From Sphingobium sp. AP50 (lineage in GTDB: Bacteria > Pseudomonadota > Alphaproteobacteria > Sphingomonadales > Sphingomonadaceae), in the NCBI RefSeq assembly GCF_900109095.1, contig NZ_FNYZ01000005.1:124001-188000 (forward strand): a stretch of DNA of 64,000 nt. Direction: 5' to 3'. Positions 53,921-62,903 of the stretch are shown piece by piece. How positions within the stretch are numbered: position 1 is the first letter of the stretch; the number at the start of each line of letters is the position of its first letter. The notes under the pieces were generated by a model. It was not told the origin of the DNA and ran no database searches. It saw nothing but the letters and a program-made list of their open reading frames with translations. The position numbers and the translations under genes are program-made.

Positions 53921-54811
53921 ATGAGCGCCGCCTTGCCCGAACGCTGGCGCCAGCATCTGGCGCTCGACCGGCGCCGCTCCATCCATACGGTGCGCGCCTA
54001 TGTCGCCACGGCCGAGCGGCTGATCGCCTTTCTGGAAGAGCATCGCGGCGAAAGCATCGAGGCGTCCACGCTCGCCACTCTGGATCAGGCGGACCTGCGC
54101 GCCTTCCTCACCAGTCGGCGAATGGACGGAATCGGCAATTTGTCGGCCGCCCGCGAACTCTCCGCCATACGCGGCTTCCTGAAATATGTGGGCGGTGAGG
54201 AGGGCCGCGTGCCCCTGCTCAAGGGGCCACGGGTCAAGCGCGGCCTGCCCCGCCCCATCTCCCCGGACGAAGCCGTGGCACTGGCCCAGGACATTGCCGA
54301 AACTGCGCGGGAGGGCTGGATCGGCGCGCGCGACTGGGCGGTGCTGCTGCTGCTCTATGGCGCGGGCCTGCGCATCGGGGAAGCGATGGGGCTGCAAGGC
54401 GACATAATGCCGCTGGGCGACACATTGCGCGTTACCGGCAAGCGTAACAAGACGCGGATCGTGCCGCTCTTGCCACAGGTGCGGCAGGCGATCGAAACCT
54501 ATCTGGACCAATGCCCCTATCCCCCGGCGCGGGACGAACCGCTGTTCCGGGGCGCACGCGGCGGGCAGCTGTCCGCCGCGCTGATCCGCCGCGCGGTGCA
54601 GGGCGCGCGCGGCCGGCTGGGCCTGTCGGACCGAACCACGCCGCACGCGCTGCGCCACAGTTTCGCGACCCATTTGCTGGGGCGCGGCGCCGACCTGCGC
54701 AGCCTGCAAGAGTTGCTGGGCCATGCCAGCCTGTCCTCCACACAAGTCTATACCCAGGTCGACGCCGCGCACCTGCTCGACATCTATCGCAACGCCCATC
54801 CCAGGGCGTAG
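53921..54811 (+). CDS. xerC: Tyrosine recombinase XerC-like
   Basis: A 296-residue tyrosine recombinase. N-terminal core-binding domain (RRSIHTVRAYVATAERLIAFL) and catalytic domain with Arg151 (LRIGE), Lys174, His242/Arg245 (HALRHSFATHLL), His268 (LGHASLSSTQ) and nucleophile Tyr277. Length and motifs fit the chromosome-dimer resolvase XerC rather than a phage integrase. A DedA/gshB neighbourhood, with no phage genes, supports this. Confidence 0.88.
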   Translation: MSAALPERWRQHLALDRRRSIHTVRAYVATAERLIAFLEEHRGESIEASTLATLDQADLRAFLTSRRMDGIGNLSAARELSAIRGFLKYVGGEEGRVPLLKGPRVKRGLPRPISPDEAVALAQDIAETAREGWIGARDWAVLLLLYGAGLRIGEAMGLQGDIMPLGDTLRVTGKRNKTRIVPLLPQVRQAIETYLDQCPYPPARDEPLFRGARGGQLSAALIRRAVQGARGRLGLSDRTTPHALRHSFATHLLGRGADLRSLQELLGHASLSSTQVYTQVDAAHLLDIYRNAHPRA

Positions 54812-54815
54812 GGAT

Positions 54816-55175
54816 TTACAGCGTGCAGCGGCGGCTCTGGCCCGGACGCATCACGAACATGTCGGTCCGCGAATTATAGCTGCGATAGCGCTGCTGACAG
54901 GCGCGGACATGGCGATACCAGTCGCCCTTCTTGGTCCAGTGGCTGGGCGGATTGCCCGGACGGGCGCCCCAGCGATTATCCCAATTGCCAAAGCCCTGAT
55001 TGGTGCCGGGCTTGGCAGCCATGGGCTTGCCGGGCGCTGGCTTGTTGGCCGAAGGCCGCCCCTGTTGCTGCTGCGCCGGGCCATGATTGCCCTGATGTGC
55101 GGGCTGGGCCGCCAGCGAGAGCGGTGCGATCGCCAGCACCATGGCGCCCGCTACGCCAAGCAATTTCAAAGACAT
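54816..55175 (-). CDS. BA14K-like secreted protein
   Basis: A 119-residue exported protein with signal ending SLAAQP, a Gln/Pro/Lys-rich middle and a C-terminal CQQRYRSYNSRTDMF...RRC motif resembling the BA14K family, known as a Brucella antigen. Convergent with xerC, 4 bp apart. Function is unknown. Confidence 0.72.
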   Translation of the reverse strand: MSLKLLGVAGAMVLAIAPLSLAAQPAHQGNHGPAQQQQGRPSANKPAPGKPMAAKPGTNQGFGNWDNRWGARPGNPPSHWTKKGDWYRHVRACQQRYRSYNSRTDMFVMRPGQSRRCTL

Positions 55176-55334
55176 GAAAACTCCTAACCGAATGCGACCA
55201 CTCCCACGGCCGAAACGGTAACGCTTGCGTAAGGTTCCGCAATGGTCGGCAATAGCCCTATTGGCCGCCGCCACGAATCCGCCGCATTCCCCGGCCAGAC
55301 TGGCGCCCGACTCCATGATGGTGAGAGGCTCGCG

Positions 55335-55628
55335 ATGATGCTGCGTCTGATCCTGGCCCTGCAAAGCATCGGCGCGGGCGACATCCCGCCCGATTTCGAC
55401 CTGAAGAAGGTGCAGCCCTCCCCGGACAGCAACGCCATCGTCGTGACCGCCCGGCGCGAAAGCCAGCGCATCGAACGCGAACCCGCAGGCGAGGAGGAAC
55501 CGCCGCTCGGCCGCGCCGAATTCGGCCTGTTCGGCAAGGTGAAGGGCAATGTCCATGTCGAAAGCCAGGCGATGGCCAACGGCACTACGTCGCAGCGCGT
55601 GATGGTGGGGATCAAGCTGCCTTTTTAG
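55335..55628 (+). CDS. Small conserved hypothetical protein
   Basis: A 97-residue protein. MMLRLILALQSIGAGDIPPDFDL may be a weak signal or anchor, followed by AIVVTARRESQRIERE and ending VMVGIKLPF, an aromatic end. AGAGG precedes the ATGs at 55335/55338. No family is named with confidence. Confidence 0.6.
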   Translation: MMLRLILALQSIGAGDIPPDFDLKKVQPSPDSNAIVVTARRESQRIEREPAGEEEPPLGRAEFGLFGKVKGNVHVESQAMANGTTSQRVMVGIKLPF

Positions 55629-55635
55629 GCGCCCC

Positions 55636-56235
55636 TCACCCCTTCGGCCGCCATGTCGCCAGCCGCCACAGATAGATCACCACCGCGCCCACCACACAGG
55701 CGGTCGCGGCCGGCCCGACATAATGGTCGATATGGCGGAAATTCTGGCCCAGCAAATAACCAGCATAGGCCAGGATCAGGTTCCACACCAAAGCCCCGCC
55801 CGTGGTCCACAGCAGGAAGCGGACATGGCCCATGCGAAACAGCCCGGCGGGCAGCGATATCATCGTGCGGAAGGCCGGCATGAAGCGGAAGACGAAGACG
55901 ACGATCTGGCCGTATTTGCCGAACAGATGGTCCAGCGCCTCGACATCCCGCCATTCCAGCGTCGCCCAGCGGCCATAGCGGTCGACCAGCGGCTTCAGGC
56001 GCTTGAACCCCAATATATGGCCGACCAGATACCAGAAATAATTGCCGATCGTGGTGCCGATGGTCCCGGCCAGCAGCAGCCACTCCATATCCATCCGCCC
56101 CTGCCCGACGCGGATGCCACCAATGCCCATGATCAGTTCGGACGGGATCGGCGGAAAGACATTTTCGAGGATCATCAGAAAGAAGATGCCCCAATATCCC
56201 CCCGCATCGATCAGGCGGAGAACCCAGTCGGTCAT
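55636..56235 (-). CDS. DedA family membrane protein
   Basis: A 199-residue DedA protein. ENVFPPIPSELIM near residues 24-36, the G..IG...WY..G segment, FRFMPAFRT with the conserved Arg and the GA..WN motif are present; about four to five membrane segments. DedA proteins act in undecaprenyl-phosphate or lipid flipping and membrane potential maintenance. Convergent with the preceding gene. Confidence 0.9.
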   Translation of the reverse strand: MTDWVLRLIDAGGYWGIFFLMILENVFPPIPSELIMGIGGIRVGQGRMDMEWLLLAGTIGTTIGNYFWYLVGHILGFKRLKPLVDRYGRWATLEWRDVEALDHLFGKYGQIVVFVFRFMPAFRTMISLPAGLFRMGHVRFLLWTTGGALVWNLILAYAGYLLGQNFRHIDHYVGPAATACVVGAVVIYLWRLATWRPKG

Positions 56236-56245
56236 GAACCAATAT

Positions 56246-56409
56246 CCGTTCGTGCTGAGTAGAGGCTGAGCCCTTCGACTGCCTGCTTGCAGCAGGCGCT
56301 CAGGATAAACTTCACCAGAGGTGAAGTCGAAGCCTCGTATCGAAGCATCATGCGTGAGGTCCTTCGATAGGCCATTTCGACAAGCTCAATGGCTACTCAG
56401 AACGAACGG
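56246..56409. repeat. Long intergenic repeat of the CCGTTCG..CTGAGTAG family
   Basis: Outer arms CCGTTCGTGCTGAGTAG and CTACTCAGAACGAACGG. Extra internal hairpins include CCTGCTTGCAGCAGG and TTCACCaGAGGTGAA. Fills the dedA-gshB gap. Confidence 0.85.
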
Positions 56410-56429
56410 TCGGGTGGAGTGCATCAGGA

Positions 56430-57404
56430 TCAGGCCGCAGCCCGCGCCGCGAGCCGGGCGTCGATCGCGTCCCAGATCATGCCGCCGGTGTCGGTCCCGT
56501 CGAACGCATCGATCGACACGATCCCCGTCGGCGACGTCACGTTGATTTCCGTCAGCCATTCGCCGCCGATCACGTCGATCCCCACGAACAGCAGGCCGCG
56601 CGCCTTCAATTCCGGTCCCATGGCAGCGCAGATTTCGCGCTCCTTGTCGGTCAGCTGCGTCTTGGCCGCCGATCCGCCCACCGCCAGATTGGACCGGATC
56701 TCGCCCGCGCCGGGGATGCGATTGACCGCGCCCGCGACCTCGCCGTCGACCAGCACGATACGCTTGTCGCCCTCCGCGACGCCGGGGATGAAGGCCTGCA
56801 CCATGAAAGGCTCGACCCATGAGGCCTTGAACAGTTCCACCAGCGACGACAGGTTCGCGCCATTCCTGCCGACATGGAACACCGCCACGCCGCCATTGCC
56901 ATAGAGCGGCTTCACCACGATCTCGCCATGCTGGGCCAGAAAGCTCTTCACCTCAGCCAGATCGCGGGTGATCATCGTCGGCGGCATGAAGCGGGCGTAA
57001 TCGAGCACGAACAGCTTTTCGGGCGCGTTGCGGACGCTGGCGGGATCATTCACCACCAGAGTTTCGGCCTGCACACGCTCCAGCAAATGGGTGGCGGTGA
57101 TGTAGCTCAGGTCAAAGGGCGGGTCCTGCCGCATCCACACGACATCGACGTCGCGGCCCAGATCGAGCATCTCTTCGGGGCCAAAGGCGAAATGATCGCC
57201 CTGCACCTTTTGCACATTCACCGGCCGCGCCTTGGCCAGCACGCGGCCGTCGCGGAAGGTCAGGTCGGGCGCCAGATAATGATAGAGCCGGTGCCCCCGC
57301 GCCTGCGCCGCCAGCATGATGTGAAAGGTCGAATCGCCCCCGATCTTGATCCCTTCCATCGGGTCCATCTGCATAGCGACGGTCAGGGGGTTGAGTTGGG
57401 TCAT
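56430..57404 (-). CDS. gshB: Glutathione synthase
   Basis: A 324-residue GshB joining gamma-glutamylcysteine and glycine with ATP. The ATP-grasp signs are KPLYGNGGVAVF, MVQAFIPGVAEGDKRIVLVDGE and GIDVIGGEWLTEINVTSPTG near the C-terminus. Length is normal. Start at 57404. gshA is not in the window. Confidence 0.95.
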   Translation of the reverse strand: MTQLNPLTVAMQMDPMEGIKIGGDSTFHIMLAAQARGHRLYHYLAPDLTFRDGRVLAKARPVNVQKVQGDHFAFGPEEMLDLGRDVDVVWMRQDPPFDLSYITATHLLERVQAETLVVNDPASVRNAPEKLFVLDYARFMPPTMITRDLAEVKSFLAQHGEIVVKPLYGNGGVAVFHVGRNGANLSSLVELFKASWVEPFMVQAFIPGVAEGDKRIVLVDGEVAGAVNRIPGAGEIRSNLAVGGSAAKTQLTDKEREICAAMGPELKARGLLFVGIDVIGGEWLTEINVTSPTGIVSIDAFDGTDTGGMIWDAIDARLAARAAA

Positions 57405-57425
57405 GCGCGCGACTTCCTTCCATAT

Positions 57426-57591
57426 CCGTTCGTGCTGAGTAGGGACTGAGCGAAGTCGAAGTCCCGTATCGAAGCATCATGCGGCACGATCCTTCGATAC
57501 ACCGCTTCGACTTCACCTTTGGTGAAGTCTACCCAGAGCGCCTGCTGCAAGCAGGCAGTCGAAGGGCTCAGCGGCTACTCAGGACGAACGG
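57426..57591. repeat. Long intergenic repeat of the CCGTTCG..CTGAGTAG family
   Basis: Similar in size to 56246-56409, with GCCTGCTGCAAGCAGGC and TTCACCTTTGGTGAA hairpins, but in inverted internal order. The two copies flank gshB. Confidence 0.85.
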
Positions 57592-57605
57592 AGGAAGAGA
57601 CAAGC

Positions 57606-57959
57606 TCACCCCCCATGCCAGACATTGGCCAGATGGCGTGGCGCGCGGCCGGGCGCAAGGAGGATGACGTCGATTCGCATATCGTCACCGGGTTTTGCGA
57701 GGTCGTGCCACAATATTTCCGCCGCCTTCGCCACCCGCGCCAGCCGCCTTTCATCGATGGCGACGTCCAGTTCCGCCGCGCTCCCCCGCGCCTTCACCTC
57801 GACAAAGGCGATCATGGACCCGCGCCGCGCGACCAGATCGACCTCGCCTGCCGGAGTTCGCATCCGCCGACCGACAATCTGCCAGCCTTTCAGGCGCAGC
57901 CACCAGGCGGCGATGCGTTCGGCCTGCCGGCCGCGCTTCTCCGCCTGCTGTCTGTTCAT
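57606..57959 (-). CDS. YraN/UPF0102 family nuclease-fold protein
   Basis: A 117-residue UPF0102 protein. G..AE..AA.WL..KGW....R......GEVDLVARRG..IAFVEVK marks the restriction-endonuclease-like fold; Asp and Glu of EVDLV..FVEVK are the likely metal site. In many genomes it is coupled to rsmI as here, overlapping by 4 bp. Confidence 0.92.
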   Translation of the reverse strand: MNRQQAEKRGRQAERIAAWWLRLKGWQIVGRRMRTPAGEVDLVARRGSMIAFVEVKARGSAAELDVAIDERRLARVAKAAEILWHDLAKPGDDMRIDVILLAPGRAPRHLANVWHGG

Positions 57960-58813
57960 TCTTCGGATTCCACGGCCTTCAATTCCATCGCCCGGTCGTA
58001 GAGCGTCCGGCGGTCCAGCCCCAGTTTCTTCGCCACCTCCCCCGCCGCCTTGGACACCGGCAGGCGCGTCATCGCTTCCAGCAGGGCAGCGTCGGCATCT
58101 TCGGCGCTGGCGGGCGGCGCCTCACCCGGCGGCCCCACGATGACGACGATCTCGCCCTTGGGCGGCGCATCGGCATAGCGGGCGGACAGTTCGGACAGCG
58201 TGCCCGTCGCCGTCTCCTCATAGGCCTTGCTGATTTCCCGGCTGACCGCCGCGTCCCGATCACCCAGATGGGCCGCCATGGCCGACAGGCTTTCCGACAG
58301 GCGCGGCCCGCTTTCATAGAAAACCAGAGTCGCCCGCAGCGCCGCCACTTCGTCCAGCGCATCGCCCCGCGCCTTCGCCTTGTTCGGCAAAAAGCCCATG
58401 AACAGGAAGCGGTCGGTCGGCAGGCCCGACAAAGTCAGCGCCGCGATCGCCGCGCTGGGTCCGGGCAGGGTCGTGATCTTCCGCCCCGCCGCCCGCGCAT
58501 CGCGCACCAGCTTGTAGCCGGGATCGGAAATCAGCGGCGTCCCCGCATCCGACAGCAAAGCCACCGATTCGCTCGCCATCCGCTCGATCAGGCGGATGCG
58601 CACATGATCGGCGCTATGATCATGATAGGGCAGCATCGGCCGATCGGACCCGGCATGGCGCAACAGACGCGCGCTCACCCGTGTATCTTCCACGGCGACC
58701 ACATCGGCCAGCCGCAGGACTTCCGCCCCGCGCGGCGTAAGGTCACCAAGGTTGCCGATTGGCCCAGCCACGATATAAAGCCCGGGTTCAAGCCCTGAAG
58801 GTTCAGTTTCCAT
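57956..58813 (-). CDS. rsmI: 16S rRNA (cytidine1402-2'-O)-methyltransferase
   Basis: A 285-residue RsmI. GLYIVAGPIGNLGDLTPR, VEDTR, LLSDAGTPLISDPGY and LPGPSA are the family marks of the tetrapyrrole-methylase fold. The C-terminal extension KKLGLDRRTLYDRAMEL fits an HTH-like tail. Start at 58813 leaves 11 bp to the divergent lpoA-like gene. Confidence 0.95.
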   Translation of the reverse strand: METEPSGLEPGLYIVAGPIGNLGDLTPRGAEVLRLADVVAVEDTRVSARLLRHAGSDRPMLPYHDHSADHVRIRLIERMASESVALLSDAGTPLISDPGYKLVRDARAAGRKITTLPGPSAAIAALTLSGLPTDRFLFMGFLPNKAKARGDALDEVAALRATLVFYESGPRLSESLSAMAAHLGDRDAAVSREISKAYEETATGTLSELSARYADAPPKGEIVVIVGPPGEAPPASAEDADAALLEAMTRLPVSKAAGEVAKKLGLDRRTLYDRAMELKAVESEE

Positions 58814-58824
58814 AAGGACGCCAG

Positions 58825-60030
58825 ATGACAGAGACGGATGCCCCCCGGCAAGCAAACATGTTCGCCGCCGTAAAAAGGGGCGCGCGGATCGCCTTCATGG
58901 GAACGGCCCTGTTCCTGGCCGCCTGTTCCTCGATCGTGCCCAAGGGGCCTGCCCCCACCACGCCGACCGGCCCGGCCCAGCCGACCGGCCCCGAAGTGGT
59001 ACAGGGCCTGCCGACCGACACGGCGCGCCATCGCGTCGCGCTGCTGGTGCCGATGACCGGCACCAATGCTGGCGTGGGCCAGTCGATCGCCAACGCCACC
59101 ACGCTGGCGCTGCTGGATACCAAGACGGACCGGGTCCGCATCACCACCTACGACACCGCGCTGGGCGCGGCGGCCGCCGTCAACAAGGCGCTGGCCGATG
59201 GCAACCGCCTGATCCTTGGCCCACTGCTGGCGGAGGATGCCCGCGTGATCGGGCCGATCGCGGCAAAGGCCAATGTGCCGGTCATCAGCTTCTCCAACGA
59301 CGCCAGCATTGCTGGCGGCGGCGTCTATGTGCTGGGCTACAACACCGCCCAGTCGATCGACCGCGTGGTCGATTTCGCCAAGGACAAGGGGTTGACCCGC
59401 TTCGGCGCGCTGGTGCCGCGCGGCACCTATGGCGAGCGGGCGGGCAACGCCCTGTTGCGCGCGGTGGAGCAAGCCGGCGGGACCGTGGTATCGATGCAGA
59501 GCTTCGACCGGTCGCCCGCCTCGATCACCGCAGCGGTCAAGAAATTGCAGGCATCCTCCAGCTATGACGCGCTGCTGATCGCCGACAGCGGCCGGGTCGC
59601 GCTCCAGGTTGCACCAATCGTGCGCAAGAATGGCGGCGCCACCGCCCGCCTGCTGGGCACGGAACTGTGGAATACCGACACGTCGCTGGCCGCCAGCCCG
59701 GTGCTGCGCGGCGCATGGTTCGCCAGCGTTTCCGACACGCTCTACCGGCAGCTCGCGACCAAATATCGCGCCCGCTATGGCGCCGCGCCCTTCCGCCTGT
59801 CCTCGCTCGGCTATGATTCGGTGCTGCTGACGGTGCGGATCGCGCAGGACTGGAAGCCCGGATCACCCTTCCCCGCCGCGCGCTTGCGCGATGCGGGCGG
59901 CTTCTCCGGCATCGACGGCGCCTTCCGCTTCAACCGGCAGGGCATCGCCGAACGCGCGCTGGAGGTGAATGAAGTGGCCGCTGGTACATCGACGGTAGTC
60001 GATCCCGCACCACGCGGCTTCGGCGAATAA
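58825..60030 (+). CDS. LpoA-like penicillin-binding protein activator lipoprotein
   Basis: A 401-residue lipoprotein with lipobox LAACSS (Cys at ~34) after an unusual 20-residue lead. A Pro/Thr linker precedes a periplasmic-binding-protein type I fold (HRVALLVPMTGTNAGVGQSI, LILGPLLAEDARV). In gammaproteobacteria LpoA sits beside rsmI/yraN and activates PBP1A; this conserved neighbourhood supports the name. Confidence 0.85.
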   Translation: MTETDAPRQANMFAAVKRGARIAFMGTALFLAACSSIVPKGPAPTTPTGPAQPTGPEVVQGLPTDTARHRVALLVPMTGTNAGVGQSIANATTLALLDTKTDRVRITTYDTALGAAAAVNKALADGNRLILGPLLAEDARVIGPIAAKANVPVISFSNDASIAGGGVYVLGYNTAQSIDRVVDFAKDKGLTRFGALVPRGTYGERAGNALLRAVEQAGGTVVSMQSFDRSPASITAAVKKLQASSSYDALLIADSGRVALQVAPIVRKNGGATARLLGTELWNTDTSLAASPVLRGAWFASVSDTLYRQLATKYRARYGAAPFRLSSLGYDSVLLTVRIAQDWKPGSPFPAARLRDAGGFSGIDGAFRFNRQGIAERALEVNEVAAGTSTVVDPAPRGFGE

Positions 60031-60049
60031 AGAGTTCCTAACCCCTAAC

Positions 60050-60123
60050 CCGTTCGCTTCGAGCGAAGTCGAGAAGCGTCTAAAACAACGCTCATGTTTC
60101 TCGACTACGCTCGAAACGAACGG
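60050..60123. repeat. Palindromic repeat CGTTCGCTTCGAGCGAAGTC
   Basis: Arms CCGTTCGCTTCGAGCGAAGT and the complement ending GAACGG at 60123. Closest relative of 5894-5968; sits between two convergent genes. Confidence 0.88.
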
Positions 60124-60127
60124 ATGT

Positions 60128-60904
60128 TTATGTCTTGACCCGCCCCACCGGCAGAATCATCGGCCAATCGCCCGCCTGCTCGATCCGCGCGGTCACGCCA
60201 TAGACCTGCGCCAGAGCCTCCGGCGTCAGAACCTCCATCGGCGCGCCGTCAGCCACCAGCGCGCCGCCCTCCATCAGCAGCAGCCTGTCGCAATAACGCG
60301 CCGCCATGCTGAGATCATGCAGCACCGTCACCACCAGCGCCCCGCCGCGCGCCTCCTCCCGCAACAGGTCCATCACGTCGATCTGATGCCCCGGATCGAG
60401 CGCAGCCAGTGGCTCATCGGCGATCAGCGCCCGTGCGCCCACCGCCAGCGCCCGCGCCAGCAACACCCGCGCCCGCTCCCCGCCCGACAATTCGGTCGCG
60501 ACCCGGCCTTTCAGATGCAGCACATCGGCGCGCGCCATCGCCGCTTCGATCATCGCCTCATCCTCGCCCGTCAGGCGGGAGAGCGGCCCCAGATGCGGCA
60601 GCCGCCCCAGCGCCACCAGCCGCTCGACACTCAGCGGCCAGTGCAAAGTCTGACCCTGCGGCAAATAGGCGACGGCCCGCGCGATCGCCTGACGGTCCAG
60701 CCGCGCCACATCCTGCCCGTCGATCGTCACCTGCCCCGCCTGCGGCCTGGTGAGGCCCAGCAGCGCGCGGATCAGCGTAGATTTGCCCGCGCCATTAGGG
60801 CCGATAATGCCGACCAGTTGGCCCGGCGTCAGCGTCACATGCACATCGCGCACCGCCGCATGGCGACCAAGGCGGACGGACAGATTTTCCCCGCACAACG
60901 TCAC
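60128..60904 (-). CDS. ABC transporter ATPase, BtuD/FecE type
   Basis: A 258-residue ATPase. Walker A GPNGAGKST, signature LSGGERARVL, Walker B ARALIADEPLAALD, and the switch His in VLHDLS. GTG at 60904 overlaps the permease stop (GTGA); GTG at 60907 is an alternative. Works with the FecCD-type permease. Substrate is a corrinoid, heme or siderophore. Confidence 0.92.
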   Translation of the reverse strand: MTLCGENLSVRLGRHAAVRDVHVTLTPGQLVGIIGPNGAGKSTLIRALLGLTRPQAGQVTIDGQDVARLDRQAIARAVAYLPQGQTLHWPLSVERLVALGRLPHLGPLSRLTGEDEAMIEAAMARADVLHLKGRVATELSGGERARVLLARALAVGARALIADEPLAALDPGHQIDVMDLLREEARGGALVVTVLHDLSMAARYCDRLLLMEGGALVADGAPMEVLTPEALAQVYGVTARIEQAGDWPMILPVGRVKT

Positions 60905-61899
60905 CACAGCCTTTTCTCCCGCATCAGATGGATCAGGAAGACCGGCACACCCAGCAGCGCCGTCACCACGCCCAGCTTGAGTTCGCTGCTGGTCGGGATC
61001 AGCCGCACGCCGATATCCGCCAGCGTCAGCAGCGCCGCCCCCCCCAGCAGCGACGGCAGCAACACCGCCGAGGGCGACCGATCCGTCAGCGGCCGCACCA
61101 GATGCGGCACGATCAGCCCGACAAAGCCGATCGCGCCCGACACCGCGACCGCGCCGCCCACGCCGATCGCCACGCCCAGCATCATCCGCAACTGCGCCGC
61201 CGACAGGTTGACGCCCAGCGCCTGCGCGCCCTCCTCCCCCAAGGTCAGCGCATCCAGCGTCCGCCCGTCCGCGATCAGCAGGGTCGCGCCGATCGCGACA
61301 CAGGGCAAAGCGATCCAGACATGGTCATAGCTGCGATTTTCCAGGCTCCCCATCAGCCAGCTCATAATCTCCATCGCGGCAAAGGGATTGGGGGACAGGT
61401 TCAGCGACAGGCTGATCCCCGCCCCCGCCAGTGTCGCCACCGCGATGCCGGCCAGGATCAGCGTCAGCGGGCTTTCCGCCGATCCCGACAACAGGAACAG
61501 CGCGCCGATCGCAATCAGCGCGGAGCTGATGCCCAGCACCGGCAGTGCCAGCGGATGCAGTTGCGCCAGCCCGAAATAGAGCGCGCACACCGCCCCCAGC
61601 GCGGCCGCATTGGATGCGCCCAGCACAGACGGTTCGGCAAGCGGATTGCGCAAATAGCCCTGTAGAGCCGCGCCCGACACACCCAGCATCGCGCCCACGA
61701 TCAGCCCCAGCAGCATGCGCGGCAGGCGCAGGTCGATGATGATGGCACGGGCGACATCATCGCCACCGCCTGTCAGCACGGCGGCGATCCGCGCCGGACT
61801 GAGCGACACCGCACCGAGCAGGATCGATCCGAAGGCGGCAAGGATGACCAGGAGCAACAGGCCCGGAATAAGCAGAGGATGATAACGGCGCGCGGTCAT
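60901..61899 (-). CDS. FecCD/BtuC-type ABC permease
   Basis: A 332-residue permease with about ten membrane segments. LRLPRMLLGLIVGAMLGVSGAALQGYLRNPLAEPSVLG and GFVGLIVPHLVRP are family signatures. Cotranscribed with the ATPase; binding-protein gene is divergent 38 bp away. Confidence 0.92.
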   Translation of the reverse strand: MTARRYHPLLIPGLLLLVILAAFGSILLGAVSLSPARIAAVLTGGGDDVARAIIIDLRLPRMLLGLIVGAMLGVSGAALQGYLRNPLAEPSVLGASNAAALGAVCALYFGLAQLHPLALPVLGISSALIAIGALFLLSGSAESPLTLILAGIAVATLAGAGISLSLNLSPNPFAAMEIMSWLMGSLENRSYDHVWIALPCVAIGATLLIADGRTLDALTLGEEGAQALGVNLSAAQLRMMLGVAIGVGGAVAVSGAIGFVGLIVPHLVRPLTDRSPSAVLLPSLLGGAALLTLADIGVRLIPTSSELKLGVVTALLGVPVFLIHLMREKRLW

Positions 61900-61937
61900 G
61901 ACTTGCCTCCGCCCATGGGCTTGCTAAGCCGCTGGCG

Positions 61938-62747
61938 ATGATCCGGCCATTGACCTTCGCGGCGACCGCCCTCTGCCTGCTGACCGGCGCAGCCGCGCCC
62001 CAGCCGCCGCGCAAGATCGTGTCGCTCAATGTCTGTGCCGACCAATATCTGCTGGCGCTGGCCGATCCGGGGCAGATTGCGGCGCTCAGCAGCAATGCCC
62101 GCGATCCCGAACTCTCGGCCGCGGCGGACAAGGCGCGCGGCTATCGCACGCTGCGCCGTCCGTCGGAAGAAGTGCTGGCGATCCGGCCCGACCTGCTGGT
62201 CGGCTTCCCGCTGGGTCCGGTCGCGGTCGCCGGCGCGCCGCCGGGCCGGTGGCGCACGCTGGGCGTCGCCAGCGCCGACAGCTATGGCGCGATCCTCGAC
62301 CAGATCCGCCAGGTCGCCCGCGCAGTCGGCCATGCCGATCGCGGCGAAAAGCTGATTGCGCAAATGAACCGCGACCTTGCCACCCTGCCAAAGGCCCGGC
62401 GCAGCGGCGTTGCGGCCTATTATCAGCGGCGCGGCTATATGACCGGCACGGGCACGTTGATCGATGACCTGATGCATCGGGTCGGCCTCACCAATCTCGC
62501 CGCCAAACTCGGCAAGCCCGCGCTGGCGCAGGTTTCGCTGGAGGAGATGGTGGCCACCCGGCCCGACTGGTTGATCGTGGAAAGCGCCACCGATCATGTG
62601 GTCGATCAGGGAACGGAAATGCTGCACCACCCCGCCCTCGCCCGCATCCCGCGCATCAGCCTGCCGCAAAGCTGGACCGTGTGCGGCGGCCCCGCCTATG
62701 TGCAGGCCGCGCGCGCGATCACGGCGCGCCTCGACGCAAGGCAGTAG
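61938..62747 (+). CDS. BtuF-like periplasmic binding protein
   Basis: A 269-residue binding protein with a signal peptide (TFAATALCLLTGAAAPQ). IVSLNVCADQYLLAL, SYGAILDQIRQVARAVG and RPDWLIVES fit cobalamin/iron-chelate binders of the BtuF/FhuD class. Next to a BtuC/BtuD pair and a BtuB-like receptor, corrinoid uptake is the best guess; heme is possible. Confidence 0.82.
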   Translation: MIRPLTFAATALCLLTGAAAPQPPRKIVSLNVCADQYLLALADPGQIAALSSNARDPELSAAADKARGYRTLRRPSEEVLAIRPDLLVGFPLGPVAVAGAPPGRWRTLGVASADSYGAILDQIRQVARAVGHADRGEKLIAQMNRDLATLPKARRSGVAAYYQRRGYMTGTGTLIDDLMHRVGLTNLAAKLGKPALAQVSLEEMVATRPDWLIVESATDHVVDQGTEMLHHPALARIPRISLPQSWTVCGGPAYVQAARAITARLDARQ

Positions 62748-62788
62748 TGGCAACCGAACGCGCCCTTTCGTTCGAAAACTCTTTCTAT

Positions 62789-62896
62789 AGCCCCTCCCCT
62801 TTAGGGGAGGGGTTGGGGTGGGGCAGCGCGACAGCATCAGAGTTAGCCCTTGTGGCACGCCCCCACCCCCATCCCCTCCCCTGAAGGGGAGGGGCT
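62789..62896. repeat. Inverted pair of hairpin/G-run repeats without a gene
   Basis: Left unit AGCCCCTCCCCTTTAGGGGA, tail GGGGTTGGGGTGGGG; right unit is the inverted copy ending GGGGAGGGGCT. The ~37-bp spacer has no gene. Same units and orientation as the DUF559 cassette at 1521-1939. Confidence 0.88.
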
Positions 62897-62903
62897 TTCA
62901 AAT

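Noticed and set aside
53921..54811. Phage or integrative-element integrase
   Set aside because: Length and motifs fit XerC, and no phage genes, tRNA target or attachment repeats are nearby.
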